From the NCBI GenBank assembly GCA_036518955.1, contig DATDMG010000155.1:1-64000 (forward strand): DNA of 64,000 nucleotides, in the 5' to 3' direction. Both the position numbers and the translations under genes were made by a program. This document shows positions 43,287-52,203 of this stretch, piece after piece (position 1 is the first letter of the stretch; each line of letters opens with the position of its first letter). Source of the DNA: DATDMG01 sp036518955 (lineage in GTDB: Bacteria > Actinomycetota > Actinomycetes > Actinomycetales > Kineosporiaceae). The notes under the pieces were generated by a model that was not told the origin of the DNA, did not search any database, and worked only from the letters and a program-made list of their open reading frames with translations.

Positions 43287-44422
43287 TGGCCGGCCTGACC
43301 GCGCGGCTCGACCCGTGGCGCATCGGGCTCGCGCTGGCCGCGCCGCTGGCCGCGCTGGTGTTCTCGGTGGCGCTGATGTCGGTCGTGCTGCTGATCGCGG
43401 GGCACAGCCCCGCGCTGGCGTTCGGCCAGATGGCGGACTTCGGTACGCAACCCGGCAGCGTCGTGCAGATCCTCGACAAGTCGGCCGGGTACTACCTGTC
43501 GGCGTTGGCCGTGGCGATCGGGTTCCGGATGAACCTGTTCAACATCGGCGTCGACGGCCAGTACCGGATGGCCGCCATGTGCGCCGCGGTGGTGGGCGCG
43601 GCGGTGACGCTGCCCCCGGTGCTGCACGTGGGGCTGATCATCCTGGTGGCGGTCGTGGTGGGTGCGCTGTGGGCCGGCATCGCCGGGGTGCTGAAGGTGA
43701 CCCGCGGGGTCAGTGAGGTGATCTCGACGATCATGCTGAACTTCGTCGGCGGGTCGATCGTCGCGTGGATGCTGACCCCCGAGGTCTTCGCCGTCCTGCA
43801 GGGGAACAACGTGACGACCCGACCGATCCCGGCGAGCGGGCAGGTGCCCGGCATCCCGTTCCTCGGCGGCACGGTGTACGGCTTCATCGTGATCGCGGCA
43901 CTGGTCGGGGTGGGGTACTGGTTCCTGCTGGGGTACACCCGGTTCGGCTTCGACCTGCGGGCCACCGGCCTGTCCGAGCCCGCGGCGGTGGCCAGCGGCG
44001 TGGCGGTCAGGCGGATGGTGCTGTCCTCGATGCTGCTCTCCGGTGGGGTGGCCGGGCTGGTGGGGCTGCCACAGCTCCTCGGCGCGTCGTACGCGTACTC
44101 GCTCGACTTCCCCGCGGGCATCGGGTTCACCGGGATCGCGATCGCGCTGCTCGGCCGCAACCACCCGATCGGCGTCGCGCTCGCCTCGGTGCTGTGGGGC
44201 TTCCTGGACGTGTCCAACCAGATCCTGGACCTCAACGACATCCCGAAGGAGATCGTCACGATCATGCAGGGGACGATCGTGCTCGCCGTCGTCATCGCGT
44301 ACGAGGTCGTCCGGCGGGTCGCCGTCGCCCAGGAGCGGCGGCGGGTGGCCGCGCGGCTCGGTGACGACGGCCCGGCGGGTTCGGGCGGACCGGGTCCGGT
44401 CGAGAGCGCGGCGGTCGCGTGA
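43286..44422 (+). CDS. Nucleoside ABC transporter permease 1
   Basis: A 378-residue multi-pass permease of the BPD_transp_2 (branched-chain/ribose-like) class: RMNLFNIGVDGQYRMAA, VSEVISTIMLNFVGG and FTGIAIALLGRNHPIGV. The start is GTG 43283 or ATG 43286; ATG is 7 nt from AAGGAG and is chosen. The next gene overlaps its stop. It forms the membrane channel with permease 2. Confidence 0.93.
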   Translation: MAGLTARLDPWRIGLALAAPLAALVFSVALMSVVLLIAGHSPALAFGQMADFGTQPGSVVQILDKSAGYYLSALAVAIGFRMNLFNIGVDGQYRMAAMCAAVVGAAVTLPPVLHVGLIILVAVVVGALWAGIAGVLKVTRGVSEVISTIMLNFVGGSIVAWMLTPEVFAVLQGNNVTTRPIPASGQVPGIPFLGGTVYGFIVIAALVGVGYWFLLGYTRFGFDLRATGLSEPAAVASGVAVRRMVLSSMLLSGGVAGLVGLPQLLGASYAYSLDFPAGIGFTGIAIALLGRNHPIGVALASVLWGFLDVSNQILDLNDIPKEIVTIMQGTIVLAVVIAYEVVRRVAVAQERRRVAARLGDDGPAGSGGPGPVESAAVA

Positions 44423-45714
44423 TGGCCCAGCTGGGAAGCCTCACCGAGGTGTCGGGCACGGGCACTGCCGGCCCCGCGGCCGGGCCGGCCGCGACGCCCG
44501 CGCGGCGGCGCGTGGGCTGGCGCACGGTGCCGCTCGTGGTGTTCGTGACCGCCGTCCTGCTGTCCGTCACCCGGGTGATCACCGGGGCGAACGACCTGAC
44601 GTCGTCCGGCAGCGCCGGGGCCGCGCTCCGGCTCGCGGTACCGATCCTCCTCGCCGGGCTGGCCGGCCTGTGGGCGGAGCGGGCCGGCGTCGTCAACATC
44701 GGGCTCGAGGGGATGATGGTGCTGGGCACCTGGTCCGGCGCGTACGTCGCGCTGGACCACGGGCCGTGGGCCGGTGTCCTCGCCGGGATCCTCGGGGGCG
44801 CTCTCGGTGGCCTGCTGCACGCCGTCGCGACGGTGACGTTCGGGGTCGACCACATCGTCTCCGGGGTCGCCCTCAACCTGCTCGGGCCCGGCGTGGCCCG
44901 CTTCCTCTCCGCGCTGGTCTTCACCGGCCGGCAAGGGGGCGGCGTCACGCAGAGTCCTCAGGTGCGCCAGCCGCCCACCTTCACCGTGCCCGGGCTGTCG
45001 TCGGGCCTGCTCTCCCTGGAGAAGCACCACTGGTTCGGGGTGTCGGACGTCGCGGGGATCCTCGGGGGGCTGGTCACCGGCACCTCGTGGGTGACCCTGA
45101 TGGCGCTGCTCCTGGTTCCGTTCTCGTTCGTCGTGCTGTGGTGGACGCCGTTCGGCCTGCGGCTGCGGTCGTGCGGGGAGAACCCGTACGCGGCGGAGTC
45201 GCTCGGCGTGAACGTGTATCTCTACAAGTACCTCGCGGTGATCTGCTCGGGTGGCTTCGCCGGGCTGGCCGGGGCGTTCCTGTCGCTGGTGGCCAGCAAC
45301 TACTACCGGGAGGACCAGACCGGTGGGCGGGGGTTCATCGGTCTCGCTGCGATGATCTTCGGAAACTGGCGGCCGGGGGGCCTGGCTGCCGGGGCCGGTC
45401 TGTTCGGCTACGCCGACGCGCTCCAGCTCCGCCAGGGCGAGACCAGCGTGCACGCGCTCCTGCTCGGGTTCGGCCTCGCCCTGGTGCTCTTCGCCGGCAG
45501 CCTGTTCGCCCGGCGGCAGCGGGCGGTCGGTGGTGTGGCCGCTGTGCTGGCGCTCGGCGTCCTGGCGCTGTACCAGTTCACCGACACGATCCCGCAGCAG
45601 TTCACCACGGCGACGCCCTACGTCACGACGCTGCTGGTGCTCACCCTCGCCTCGCAGCGGCTGCGGATGCCCGCGGCCGACGGCCACGTCTACCGCAAGG
45701 GCACTGCCAGGTGA
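44422..45714 (+). CDS. Nucleoside ABC transporter permease 2
   Basis: A 430-residue permease paired with the previous one. ERAGVVNIGLEGMMVLG, FGVDHIVSGVALNLL and GGRGFIGLAAMIFGNW are typical of this family, where the second permease carries the conserved NIGLEG and IFGNW. The first 40 residues are Ala/Gly-rich before the first membrane segment. GTG 44419 (overlap of 4) or ATG 44422 may start it; the same GTGATGG string is at the start of permease 1. It converges with the rhodanese gene 8 bp away. Confidence 0.92.
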   Translation: MAQLGSLTEVSGTGTAGPAAGPAATPARRRVGWRTVPLVVFVTAVLLSVTRVITGANDLTSSGSAGAALRLAVPILLAGLAGLWAERAGVVNIGLEGMMVLGTWSGAYVALDHGPWAGVLAGILGGALGGLLHAVATVTFGVDHIVSGVALNLLGPGVARFLSALVFTGRQGGGVTQSPQVRQPPTFTVPGLSSGLLSLEKHHWFGVSDVAGILGGLVTGTSWVTLMALLLVPFSFVVLWWTPFGLRLRSCGENPYAAESLGVNVYLYKYLAVICSGGFAGLAGAFLSLVASNYYREDQTGGRGFIGLAAMIFGNWRPGGLAAGAGLFGYADALQLRQGETSVHALLLGFGLALVLFAGSLFARRQRAVGGVAAVLALGVLALYQFTDTIPQQFTTATPYVTTLLVLTLASQRLRMPAADGHVYRKGTAR

Positions 45715-45722
45715 CCCGCCGG

Positions 45723-46571
45723 CTACGGGAGCCGGCCCGTGGCGGCGGCCCGAGCCGGGTCGCCCGACCACTGGCTCCAGGACCCGGCGTAGAGGGCCGC
45801 ACCGGCGAACCCGGCCAGCTCCAGGGCCGCGATCTCGTGCGCGGCGGTGACGCCGGATCCGCAGTACACGCCCACCGGTCGCACGCCGTCCACCCCGAGG
45901 GCCGCGAACCGTTCGCGCAGCGCCGCCGGCGGCAGGAAGCGCCCCTGGGGGGTCAGGTTCTCGGCCGTCGGCGCGCTGATCGCGCCCGGAACGTGACCGG
46001 ACCGGGGATCGACGGGCTCCACCTCGCCGCGGTACCGCTCGCCGGCGCGGGCGTCCAGGACCACGCCGGTGCCGGCGAGTGCCGCGGTCGCGTCGGCGTC
46101 CAGGACCGGCATCCCGCCGCCGACCAGGACGACGTCACCCGCCGGCGGAGTCACCTCACCCGCCTCGAGCGGTAGGCCGGCGCGGCGCCAGCCGCCCAGC
46201 CCGCCGTCCAACAGCCTGACGTGGGGGAACCCGCCCCAGCGCAGCAGCCACCAGGCGCGGGCCGCGGCGAGGCCCCCGGCGTCGTCGTACGCGACCACGA
46301 CAGACCCGCCACGCACTCCCCAGCGGCGGGCCGCGGCCTGCAGGTCGGCCGCGTCCGGCAGCGGGTGGCGGCCGGCGGCCGCGCTCGGCGGGGCGGCCAG
46401 TTCGGCGTCCAGGTCGACGAAGACCGCCCCCGGGAGGTGACCCGCCAGGTAGTGGTCGTGCCCGTGCGGGTCGCCGAGGGCCCAGCGGACGTCGAGCAGC
46501 ACCGGGGCGCGCCCCGCCTGCAGCAGCGTGAGAACCTGCTCCGGGTCGACGGTCACGGGGACGGGCGGCAT
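45723..46571 (-). CDS. Sulfurtransferase (3-mercaptopyruvate sulfurtransferase-like)
   Basis: 282 residues in two rhodanese domains. The catalytic loop of domain 2 is YCGSGVTAAHE, the CGSGVT form linked to mercaptopyruvate sulfurtransferase (SseA) rather than the CRKGVT of thiosulfate sulfurtransferases. Domain 1 (WALGDPHGHDHYLAGHLPGA) lacks a catalytic Cys, as usual. ATG 46571 has AAGGAG 5 nt upstream. Divergent from cdd. Specificity from the loop is a rule of thumb, not proof. Confidence 0.9.
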   Translation of the reverse strand: MPPVPVTVDPEQVLTLLQAGRAPVLLDVRWALGDPHGHDHYLAGHLPGAVFVDLDAELAAPPSAAAGRHPLPDAADLQAAARRWGVRGGSVVVAYDDAGGLAAARAWWLLRWGGFPHVRLLDGGLGGWRRAGLPLEAGEVTPPAGDVVLVGGGMPVLDADATAALAGTGVVLDARAGERYRGEVEPVDPRSGHVPGAISAPTAENLTPQGRFLPPAALRERFAALGVDGVRPVGVYCGSGVTAAHEIAALELAGFAGAALYAGSWSQWSGDPARAAATGRLP

Positions 46572-46631
46572 GGCGGCTCCTTCACCTGGGTGGTGCCGCC
46601 GATTCTCGCGGGTAGGAGGGTCCGGCATCGG

Positions 46632-47036
46632 ATGGGGACGGAGATCGACTGGGTGGCGCTGCGCGCGGCCGCCCGCGGTGTGATGAAGAACGCGTACGCG
46701 CCGTACAGCCGCTTCCGGGTCGGGGCGGCCGGGCTGGTGGACGACGGGCGGGTGGTGGCGGGGTGCAACGTCGAGAACGCGGCCTACGGGGTGTGTCTGT
46801 GCGCCGAGTGCGGGCTGGTCTCCGCGCTGCACGCGGGCGGCGGCGGCCGGTTGCTGGCCGTCGTGTGCGTCGGTCCGGACGGCGAGGCCCTGATGCCGTG
46901 CGGGCGTTGCCGGCAGCTCCTCTGGGAGAACGGCGGCCCGGAGTGCCTGCTGGAGACCGTGCGGGGCGTCGTCCCGTTGCGCGAGGTGCTCCCCGACGCG
47001 TTCGGCCCCGGCGATCTGGACCGCCGGTCCGACTAG
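46632..47036 (+). CDS. cdd: Cytidine deaminase
   Basis: A 134-residue zinc enzyme of the small tetrameric type, converting cytidine/deoxycytidine to uridine forms. The active site reads NVENAAYGVCLCAECG (Cys ligand and catalytic Glu) and PCGRCRQ (two Cys ligands). YAPYSRFRVGAA is the usual N-terminal motif. AGGAGGG lies 13 nt before ATG 46632, a little far. It is followed by deoA and add, downstream of the nucleoside importer, forming a salvage group. Confidence 0.95.
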   Translation: MGTEIDWVALRAAARGVMKNAYAPYSRFRVGAAGLVDDGRVVAGCNVENAAYGVCLCAECGLVSALHAGGGGRLLAVVCVGPDGEALMPCGRCRQLLWENGGPECLLETVRGVVPLREVLPDAFGPGDLDRRSD

Positions 47037-47176
47037 GCTCGCGGCGACGCGAGCGAAGGCGGCGTGACCATGTCAAGGAGATCATCGGTAAGCCGGATGC
47101 GGGATCCCCGCAGGTACGCGTGGAAAGGGGGGAGGGGAAACCGGGCCGTCATCGGTACCGGCGCCCCGGACTGCCC

Positions 47177-48481
47177 ATGATGAGCCCGCCAGGCTCCGAA
47201 GCGTTCGCCGCGGTCGACGTCATCACCCGCAAGCGTGACGGCGGCGAGCTCGACGACGCCAGGATCGACTGGGTCGTCGACGCCTACACCCGTGGGGCGG
47301 TCGCCGACGAGCAGATGTCCGCGCTGCTCATGGCCATCCTGCTGCGGGGGATGACCCGGCGCGAGATCGCGCGCTGGACCCACGCGATGATCGCCTCGGG
47401 GGAACGGCTGGGCTTGGCCGGGGTGGGCAGGCCGACGGCGGACAAGCACTCCACGGGTGGGGTCGGCGACAAGATCACGCTCCCGCTCACGCCGCTCGTC
47501 GCCTCGTTCGGGGTCGCCGTCCCGCAGTTGTCCGGCCGGGGGCTCGGGCACACCGGCGGCACCCTGGACAAGCTGGAGTCCATCCCGGGCTGGCGCGCGA
47601 CGCTGTCGACCGCGGAGCTGATGGCCCAGCTCGCGGACGTCGGGGCCGTCATCTGCGCGGCAGGCCCAGGCCTTGCGCCGGCAGATCGCAACCTATATGC
47701 CTTGCGAGATGTGACGGGCACCGTCGAGTCGATCCCGCTCATCGCTAGTTCGATCATGAGCAAGAAGATTGCTGAGGGCACTGAGTCGCTGGTCCTCGAC
47801 GTCAAGGTCGGCACCGGGGCGTTCATGAAGACCGTGGGCGACGCCCGCGAGCTCGCCCGCACCATGGTCGATCTCGGCACGGACGCCGGGGTCCGCACGG
47901 TCGCCCTGCTCACGGACATGTCGACCCCGTTGGGACTGACCGCGGGCAACGCCCTGGAGGTGCGCGAGTCCCTCGAGGTGCTGGCCGGCGGCGGCCCGCC
48001 GGACGTCGTCGAACTCACCGTCGCGCTCGCCCGCGAGATGCTCGCCGGGGCCGGCCTGCCCGATGCCGATCCGGTGACCGCGCTGGCCGACGGCCGAGCG
48101 ATGGACACCTGGCGCCGGATGATCGCCGCTCAGGGCGGAGACCCGCATGCCGAGTTGCCCGTGGCCAAGGAGACCCACGACGTGCTGGCCCCGGCCGACG
48201 GCGTCGTCGTCCGGCTGGACGCGCTCGCCGTGGGGGTCGCGGCCTGGCGTCTCGGTGCGGGCCGATCCCGCAAGGAGGACGCCGTCCAGGCCGCCGCCGG
48301 GATCGAGGTGCACGCCAGGCCCGGGGCCCTGGTGCGGTCGGGGCAACGGCTGATGACCCTGCACACGGACACCCCGGAGCGCTTCCCGGCCGCGCTCGTC
48401 GATCTGGAGGGCGCGGTCACCGTCGCGCCGGAGGGATCGCGGCCGCCGGAACGTCCCCTGATCATCGACCGGATCGGCTGA
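47177..48481 (+). CDS. deoA: Thymidine phosphorylase
   Basis: 434 residues. It cleaves thymidine/deoxyuridine (and possibly uridine) with phosphate. KHSTGGVGDKITLPL is the signature of thymidine/pyrimidine phosphorylases. SGRGLGHTGGTLDKLE, SSIMSKKIAEG and the C-terminal LGAGRSRKEDAVQAAAG domain are complete. ATG 47177 is the family-like start; no ribosome site is evident, and a second ATG follows directly. The 140-nt gap after cdd shows no terminator. Acts on deaminated pyrimidine nucleosides. Confidence 0.95.
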   Translation: MMSPPGSEAFAAVDVITRKRDGGELDDARIDWVVDAYTRGAVADEQMSALLMAILLRGMTRREIARWTHAMIASGERLGLAGVGRPTADKHSTGGVGDKITLPLTPLVASFGVAVPQLSGRGLGHTGGTLDKLESIPGWRATLSTAELMAQLADVGAVICAAGPGLAPADRNLYALRDVTGTVESIPLIASSIMSKKIAEGTESLVLDVKVGTGAFMKTVGDARELARTMVDLGTDAGVRTVALLTDMSTPLGLTAGNALEVRESLEVLAGGGPPDVVELTVALAREMLAGAGLPDADPVTALADGRAMDTWRRMIAAQGGDPHAELPVAKETHDVLAPADGVVVRLDALAVGVAAWRLGAGRSRKEDAVQAAAGIEVHARPGALVRSGQRLMTLHTDTPERFPAALVDLEGAVTVAPEGSRPPERPLIIDRIG

Positions 48482-48482
48482 G

Positions 48483-48866
48483 ATGGCGGGGCCCGGTGCC
48501 CCCCGGCGGCGCCCCCGGTCGGTCTACGACGTCGGAACCGAGCCCGACCCTCGCTTCTCGATGGCCAACGAGCGGACGGCGCTGGCGTGGGTGCGGACGG
48601 CACTGGCGGTCGTCGCCGCCGGGATCGGGTTGACCACGGTGACCCGGCTCGCCGCGCTGCCTCGGGTGCTCGACCTCCTCGCCGCGGTGATGTGCGTGCT
48701 CGGCGCCGTCCTGGCGCTGGCCGCCGTCCTGGGGTGGCGACGCCGGGAACTGGCGATGCGGCTCGGTCGACCGCTGCCCGCTCCGGCCGCCCTGCCATGG
48801 GTGACCGGCATCCTGATGGTGGCCAGCCTGGTGCTCTCCGTCGCCGTCGGGTGGGGGTTTCGCTGA
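48483..48866 (+). CDS. DUF202 (YidH) membrane protein
   Basis: 127 residues with three membrane segments. The family motif is ANERTALAWVRTALAVVAAGIG. It starts one base after the deoA stop and is followed after 2 nt by a second DUF202 gene. DUF202 proteins often occur in such pairs; their function is not established. Confidence 0.9.
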   Translation: MAGPGAPRRRPRSVYDVGTEPDPRFSMANERTALAWVRTALAVVAAGIGLTTVTRLAALPRVLDLLAAVMCVLGAVLALAAVLGWRRRELAMRLGRPLPAPAALPWVTGILMVASLVLSVAVGWGFR

Positions 48867-48868
48867 GC

Positions 48869-49165
48869 ATGCTCGGCGGCCCCGGCCTGCAGCCGGAGCG
48901 GACGGCGCTGGCCTGGCAGCGGACCGGCGTCACCGGGGTCGCGGTCGCGGGCTCGACGCTGGCCGCGGCCCTCCACGTCGACGTCCCGGCAGCGATCGTG
49001 ATGGCCGCGCTGGGCACGGTGCTGTCCGCGCTCGCGGTGGGGGTGGCCGTGGTGCGGGGCCGGGCCGACGTCGCCGTGGGCGCGCCGTGGCCGCACCTGG
49101 TCGCGGTCGCCGCCATCCCTGTCGCGCTGGCGCCGGCCGGGGTCCTGCTCGCCGTGTTGACCTGA
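48869..49165 (+). CDS. DUF202 membrane protein, second of a pair
   Basis: 98 residues with three membrane segments and the short DUF202 motif PERTALAWQRTGV. ATG 48869 lies 2 nt after the previous stop; an in-frame GTG at 48851 is an alternative. The two subunits probably form a heteromeric membrane complex (inference from pairing). Confidence 0.87.
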   Translation: MLGGPGLQPERTALAWQRTGVTGVAVAGSTLAAALHVDVPAAIVMAALGTVLSALAVGVAVVRGRADVAVGAPWPHLVAVAAIPVALAPAGVLLAVLT

Positions 49166-49205
49166 CACCCCGCACTCCCCCGTGATCGATCATGCACGCG
49201 GGGTG
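49166..49205. terminator. Stem-loop carrying the inverted CGTGCATGATCG core
   Basis: CACCCCGC (49166-49173) pairs perfectly with GCGGGGTG (49198-49205). The loop holds CGATCATGCACG (49187-49198), the reverse complement of a 12-mer inside the hairpin after sdhB. It directly follows the DUF202 pair and may end that transcript. Confidence 0.5.
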
Positions 49206-49231
49206 GATCGGCAGGCGGCGCCTCGCCTCGG

Positions 49232-49237
49232 TACGCT
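49232..49237 (+). promoter_or_regulatory. -10 box, leaderless start of add
   Basis: TACGCT is followed by 7 nt and ATG 49245; no ribosome site. Confidence 0.5.
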
Positions 49238-49244
49238 CCCGTGG

Positions 49245-50378
49245 ATGAGTACCCCCGACCCCGCTGCTCCGCCGGCCGCGACCGGCCTCGCCACGGCCAT
49301 CGCGCGAGCCCCGAAGGCGCTGCTGCACGACCACCTGGACGGCGGCCTGCGCCCCGCCACGATCCTCGAGCTCGCCGCCGAGATCGGCCACCCGCTGCCC
49401 GTTGACCACGTCGAGGGGCTGGAGCTGTGGTTCCACCAGGCGGCGCACTCCGGCTCCCTGGTGAAGTACCTGGAGACGTTCACGCACACCGTCGCGGTGA
49501 TGCAGACGCCGGCGCACCTGGCCCGGGTGGCTCGCGAGTGCGCCCTCGACCTGGCCCAGGACGGCGTGGTGTACGCCGAGGTCCGGTACGCGCCCGAGCA
49601 GCACCTCACCGCCGGTCTGAGCCTGGACCAGGTCGTCGAGGCCGTGCAGCAGGGGTTCGCCGAGGGGGCGGCGGAGGCGGTCGCGCAGGGGCGCTCGATC
49701 CGGGTCGGCACGTTGCTCACCGCGATGCGGCACGCCGCCCGGAGCAAGGAGATCGCCGAACTCGCCGTCCGCCACCGGGACCGGGGCGTGGTCGGCTTCG
49801 ACATCGCCGGCGCCGAGGCCGGGTACCCGCCGTCCCGGCATCTCGACGCGTTCGAGTACCTGCACCGGGAGAACTTCCACGTCACGATCCATGCCGGCGA
49901 GGCCTTCGGCCTGCCCAGCATCTGGGAGGCGGTGCAGGTCTGCGGCACCGACCGGCTCGGGCACGGTGTCCGGATCGTCGACGACATCGAGGTGCTGGGC
50001 GGCAGCGACGACCACGGGCGGCCGAGGGTCCGGATGGGGCGGACGGCGGCCTGGGCGCGCGACACCCGGATTCCGCTGGAGCTCTGCCCGACGAGCAACG
50101 TCAATACCGGGGCGGCCCCGTCCCTCAAGGAGCACCCGATCACGCTCCTCAAGGACCTTCGGTTCCGGGTCACCGTGAACACCGACAACCGGCTCATGTC
50201 GCAGACGTCCATGACCCGGGAGCTGACCGCGCTCGTGCAGCAGGCCGGCTGGACCCTTGCCGACCTGCGCTGGGTGACGATCAATGCTCTCAAGAGCGCC
50301 TTCATCCCGTTCGACCAGCGGCTCGACATCATCGAGGAGATCGTCAAACCGGGGTACGCGGCCCTCGGGGTCTACTGA
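49245..50378 (+). CDS. add: Adenosine deaminase
   Basis: A 377-residue zinc TIM-barrel enzyme turning adenosine/deoxyadenosine into inosine forms. Metal and catalytic motifs are LLHDHLDGGL, VTIHAGEAFG, RLGHGVRI, ELCPTSN and VTVNTDN. ATG 49245, 7 nt after TACGCT, is chosen; an upstream GTG at 49182 lies in the hairpin region. Inosine made here is the substrate of the purine nucleoside phosphorylase at 53.8 kb. Confidence 0.96.
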   Translation: MSTPDPAAPPAATGLATAIARAPKALLHDHLDGGLRPATILELAAEIGHPLPVDHVEGLELWFHQAAHSGSLVKYLETFTHTVAVMQTPAHLARVARECALDLAQDGVVYAEVRYAPEQHLTAGLSLDQVVEAVQQGFAEGAAEAVAQGRSIRVGTLLTAMRHAARSKEIAELAVRHRDRGVVGFDIAGAEAGYPPSRHLDAFEYLHRENFHVTIHAGEAFGLPSIWEAVQVCGTDRLGHGVRIVDDIEVLGGSDDHGRPRVRMGRTAAWARDTRIPLELCPTSNVNTGAAPSLKEHPITLLKDLRFRVTVNTDNRLMSQTSMTRELTALVQQAGWTLADLRWVTINALKSAFIPFDQRLDIIEEIVKPGYAALGVY

Positions 50379-51036
50379 GGCACTGGTCAGGGTTCCCGTC
50401 CCGGATCGTGGACCGGCAGGGCCACCCGGACGCACTTCGACCGCAGACGGCAGCCCTCGGCATTCCTCGTGATCCGTGAGGTGACGCGCCTGCGCGACCA
50501 CCGTGAACGTGTGGTCAAAAGGTCTCGTGGTGCGGCACCGGATCGGTTCTCCTGCGTATCGGGGAATCGATTCGGGGTCGAGGGGAATTCGTGACGCCGT
50601 CGGGCCGCGACATTCTTCCGGGGGCCTGCCGTGCTGGCCGCTCCGCGGGGGGGCGCGGCCCCCGCGGAGGGCTCGGTCCGGAGTCCGTCGGGTCGGTGGG
50701 CCGGCCGGAGCGGTTCTGCGCCAGCTGCGACCAGCGGACTGGCTCGGTGATATCGTTTCGGGCTTCGCACGTGGGGGCTCCGGGCAGTTCCGTCGTGCGT
50801 TCACCTCATCGTCCGGTGGATGGAACGTCGTCACCTAACTCTCGTCGCCGAAGGTGGGTGGAGCGTCGTCCGCCGATGCGGCGGGCGGGTCGGGTGCCGC
50901 CGGGACGATCGCGTATCTAGTCACCTATCGTGCCCTACTGGGTTCTCTGCGTGAATTCTCCCTAGCCCACTCGGTGGGGATTACCCGTAGGGTTTACTGG
51001 GGGCGTTGGTCTGGGGTTCCACCGCTAGGAGACACC
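50379..51036. other. Gap of 658 bp with a strong hairpin
   Basis: No credible gene. A perfect 11-bp stem lies at 50641-50669 (listed separately). The last 100 bp before 51037 are less GC-rich, with TAGGGT at 50988-50993 as a possible -10 for the secreted protein gene. I looked for a c-di-AMP riboswitch here and did not find its conserved blocks. Confidence 0.5.
50641..50669. terminator. Perfect 11-bp GC hairpin
   Basis: CTCCGCGGGGG (50641-50651) and CCCCCGCGGAG (50659-50669) enclose a 7-nt loop, 262 nt after the add stop. A T-tract is absent. It may be a late terminator for add or a barrier before the secreted-protein operon. Confidence 0.5.
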
Positions 51037-52203
51037 GTGCGTGCGATGCCCGCTGCGGTCGCCGGTCTCGTGCTGGCGGTCGGCCTGGTTCCCGTTCCCG
51101 CCTACGCCGGCACCGGGTCAGCCGCCGCTCGGACGATCAACGATCTCATCATGACGGCCTCCGCCGCCGAGGGTGCCGCTGGCTCGCGGATCACCTTGAG
51201 GTCCACGGATCCCTGTCTCACCGCACGGGGCCGGTCGGGCGAGAAGATCCTCGCTATTCTCTTCGAGTCCTCCGAGTTCGACCAGTGGGGCGTCGGGGCA
51301 CCCCTGCACAGCTACGGTTTCGCGCACCCGTCGGCGACGGGCGCCTGGTCCGCGGCCGTGACCGTCCCGCCTGACGCCAAGGCCGGCGCCGACTACGTAG
51401 CGTTTGCCCTCTGCTACCAGAAGCGAGAGGACGTCGCACCGTACTCCGCGTACCAGGGGCTCGAGTTCGTCGTCACCAGTGCGGTGGCCCAGCCCACCAC
51501 GTCGCCCTCCACGGGTCGTGGTGACGCCACGCCCGGCGCGGGCGGCACGCTCCCGACGGACACCACCTCGACGACTGGCACCACCTCGACGACGAGCAGC
51601 CCAGCCGGCGGCGTGCCCGGGGACCCTGCGCTCGGCCTCGCCGCTCGGGCCGCCCTGGGGGGATCGAGTACGTCCTCGAGTACGTCGTCGAGCACGTCCT
51701 CGAGTACGACGTCGAGTACGTCCTCGAGTACGACGTCGAGTACGTCCTCGAGTACGTCCTCGAGTACGACGTCGAGCACGACGTCGAGTACGACGTCGAG
51801 TACGTCCTCGAGCACGACGTCGAGCACGTCCTCGAGCACGACGTCGAGCACGTCCTCGAGTACGACGTCGAGCACGTCGTCGAGTACGACGTCGAGCACG
51901 TCCTCGAGCACGACGTCCAGCACGTCCTCGACCACCGACTCGACCTCGACGAGCGGCACGTGCGCGTCGGTCTTCGTGCCGTCGACGTCCACGACCAGCT
52001 CCTCGTCCACCTCGGGGACGACCTCGAGGTCGACCTCGAGCAGCACCTCCGGGTCCACGACCTCGAGCACGACCAGCTCCACCACCACGCCGGGCACGAC
52101 CAGCTCGACCTGTCCCGGCACGACCGGGACGACCAGTACGGAGCCGCCGCCCGCGGCACCACCCGCGGTCGAACTGCCCGCCAACCCCACCTACACGGGA
52201 TGA
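51037..52203 (+). CDS. Secreted Ser/Thr-rich repeat protein
   Basis: 388 residues. GTG 51037 has AGGAG 5 nt upstream. A signal peptide (AAVAGLVLAVGLVPVPAYA) precedes a folded-looking domain of about 125 residues with two Cys. Residues 209-300 are an almost pure Ser/Thr stretch made of TSSST/TTSS units, and a further Thr/Ser/Pro-rich part runs to the end (NPTYTG). There is no LPXTG-anchor or C-terminal membrane segment. The stretch resembles a mucin-like, possibly O-mannosylated stalk. Its stop overlaps the L,D-transpeptidase gene by 4 nt, so both are cell-envelope products of one operon. Function unknown. Confidence 0.85.
   Translation: MRAMPAAVAGLVLAVGLVPVPAYAGTGSAAARTINDLIMTASAAEGAAGSRITLRSTDPCLTARGRSGEKILAILFESSEFDQWGVGAPLHSYGFAHPSATGAWSAAVTVPPDAKAGADYVAFALCYQKREDVAPYSAYQGLEFVVTSAVAQPTTSPSTGRGDATPGAGGTLPTDTTSTTGTTSTTSSPAGGVPGDPALGLAARAALGGSSTSSSTSSSTSSSTTSSTSSSTTSSTSSSTSSSTTSSTTSSTTSSTSSSTTSSTSSSTTSSTSSSTTSSTSSSTTSSTSSSTTSSTSSTTDSTSTSGTCASVFVPSTSTTSSSSTSGTTSRSTSSSTSGSTTSSTTSSTTTPGTTSSTCPGTTGTTSTEPPPAAPPAVELPANPTYTG
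51661..51935 (+). repeat. Array of 12-bp repeats coding the Ser/Thr stalk
   Basis: Units such as TCGAGTACGTCC and TCGAGCACGACG repeat in frame about 20 times with AGT/AGC and TCC/ACG variation. Because the unit length is a multiple of three, slippage would change stalk length without breaking the frame. Confidence 0.85.

Noticed and set aside
50820..51036. c-di-AMP (ydaO) riboswitch upstream of the secreted protein/L,D-transpeptidase operon
   Set aside because: Such riboswitches precede wall-remodelling genes in actinobacteria, but the conserved blocks could not be found here.
51661..51935. CRISPR-like appearance of the regular repeats
   Set aside because: Units are 12 bp with no spacers, and they are in frame within a secreted protein gene.
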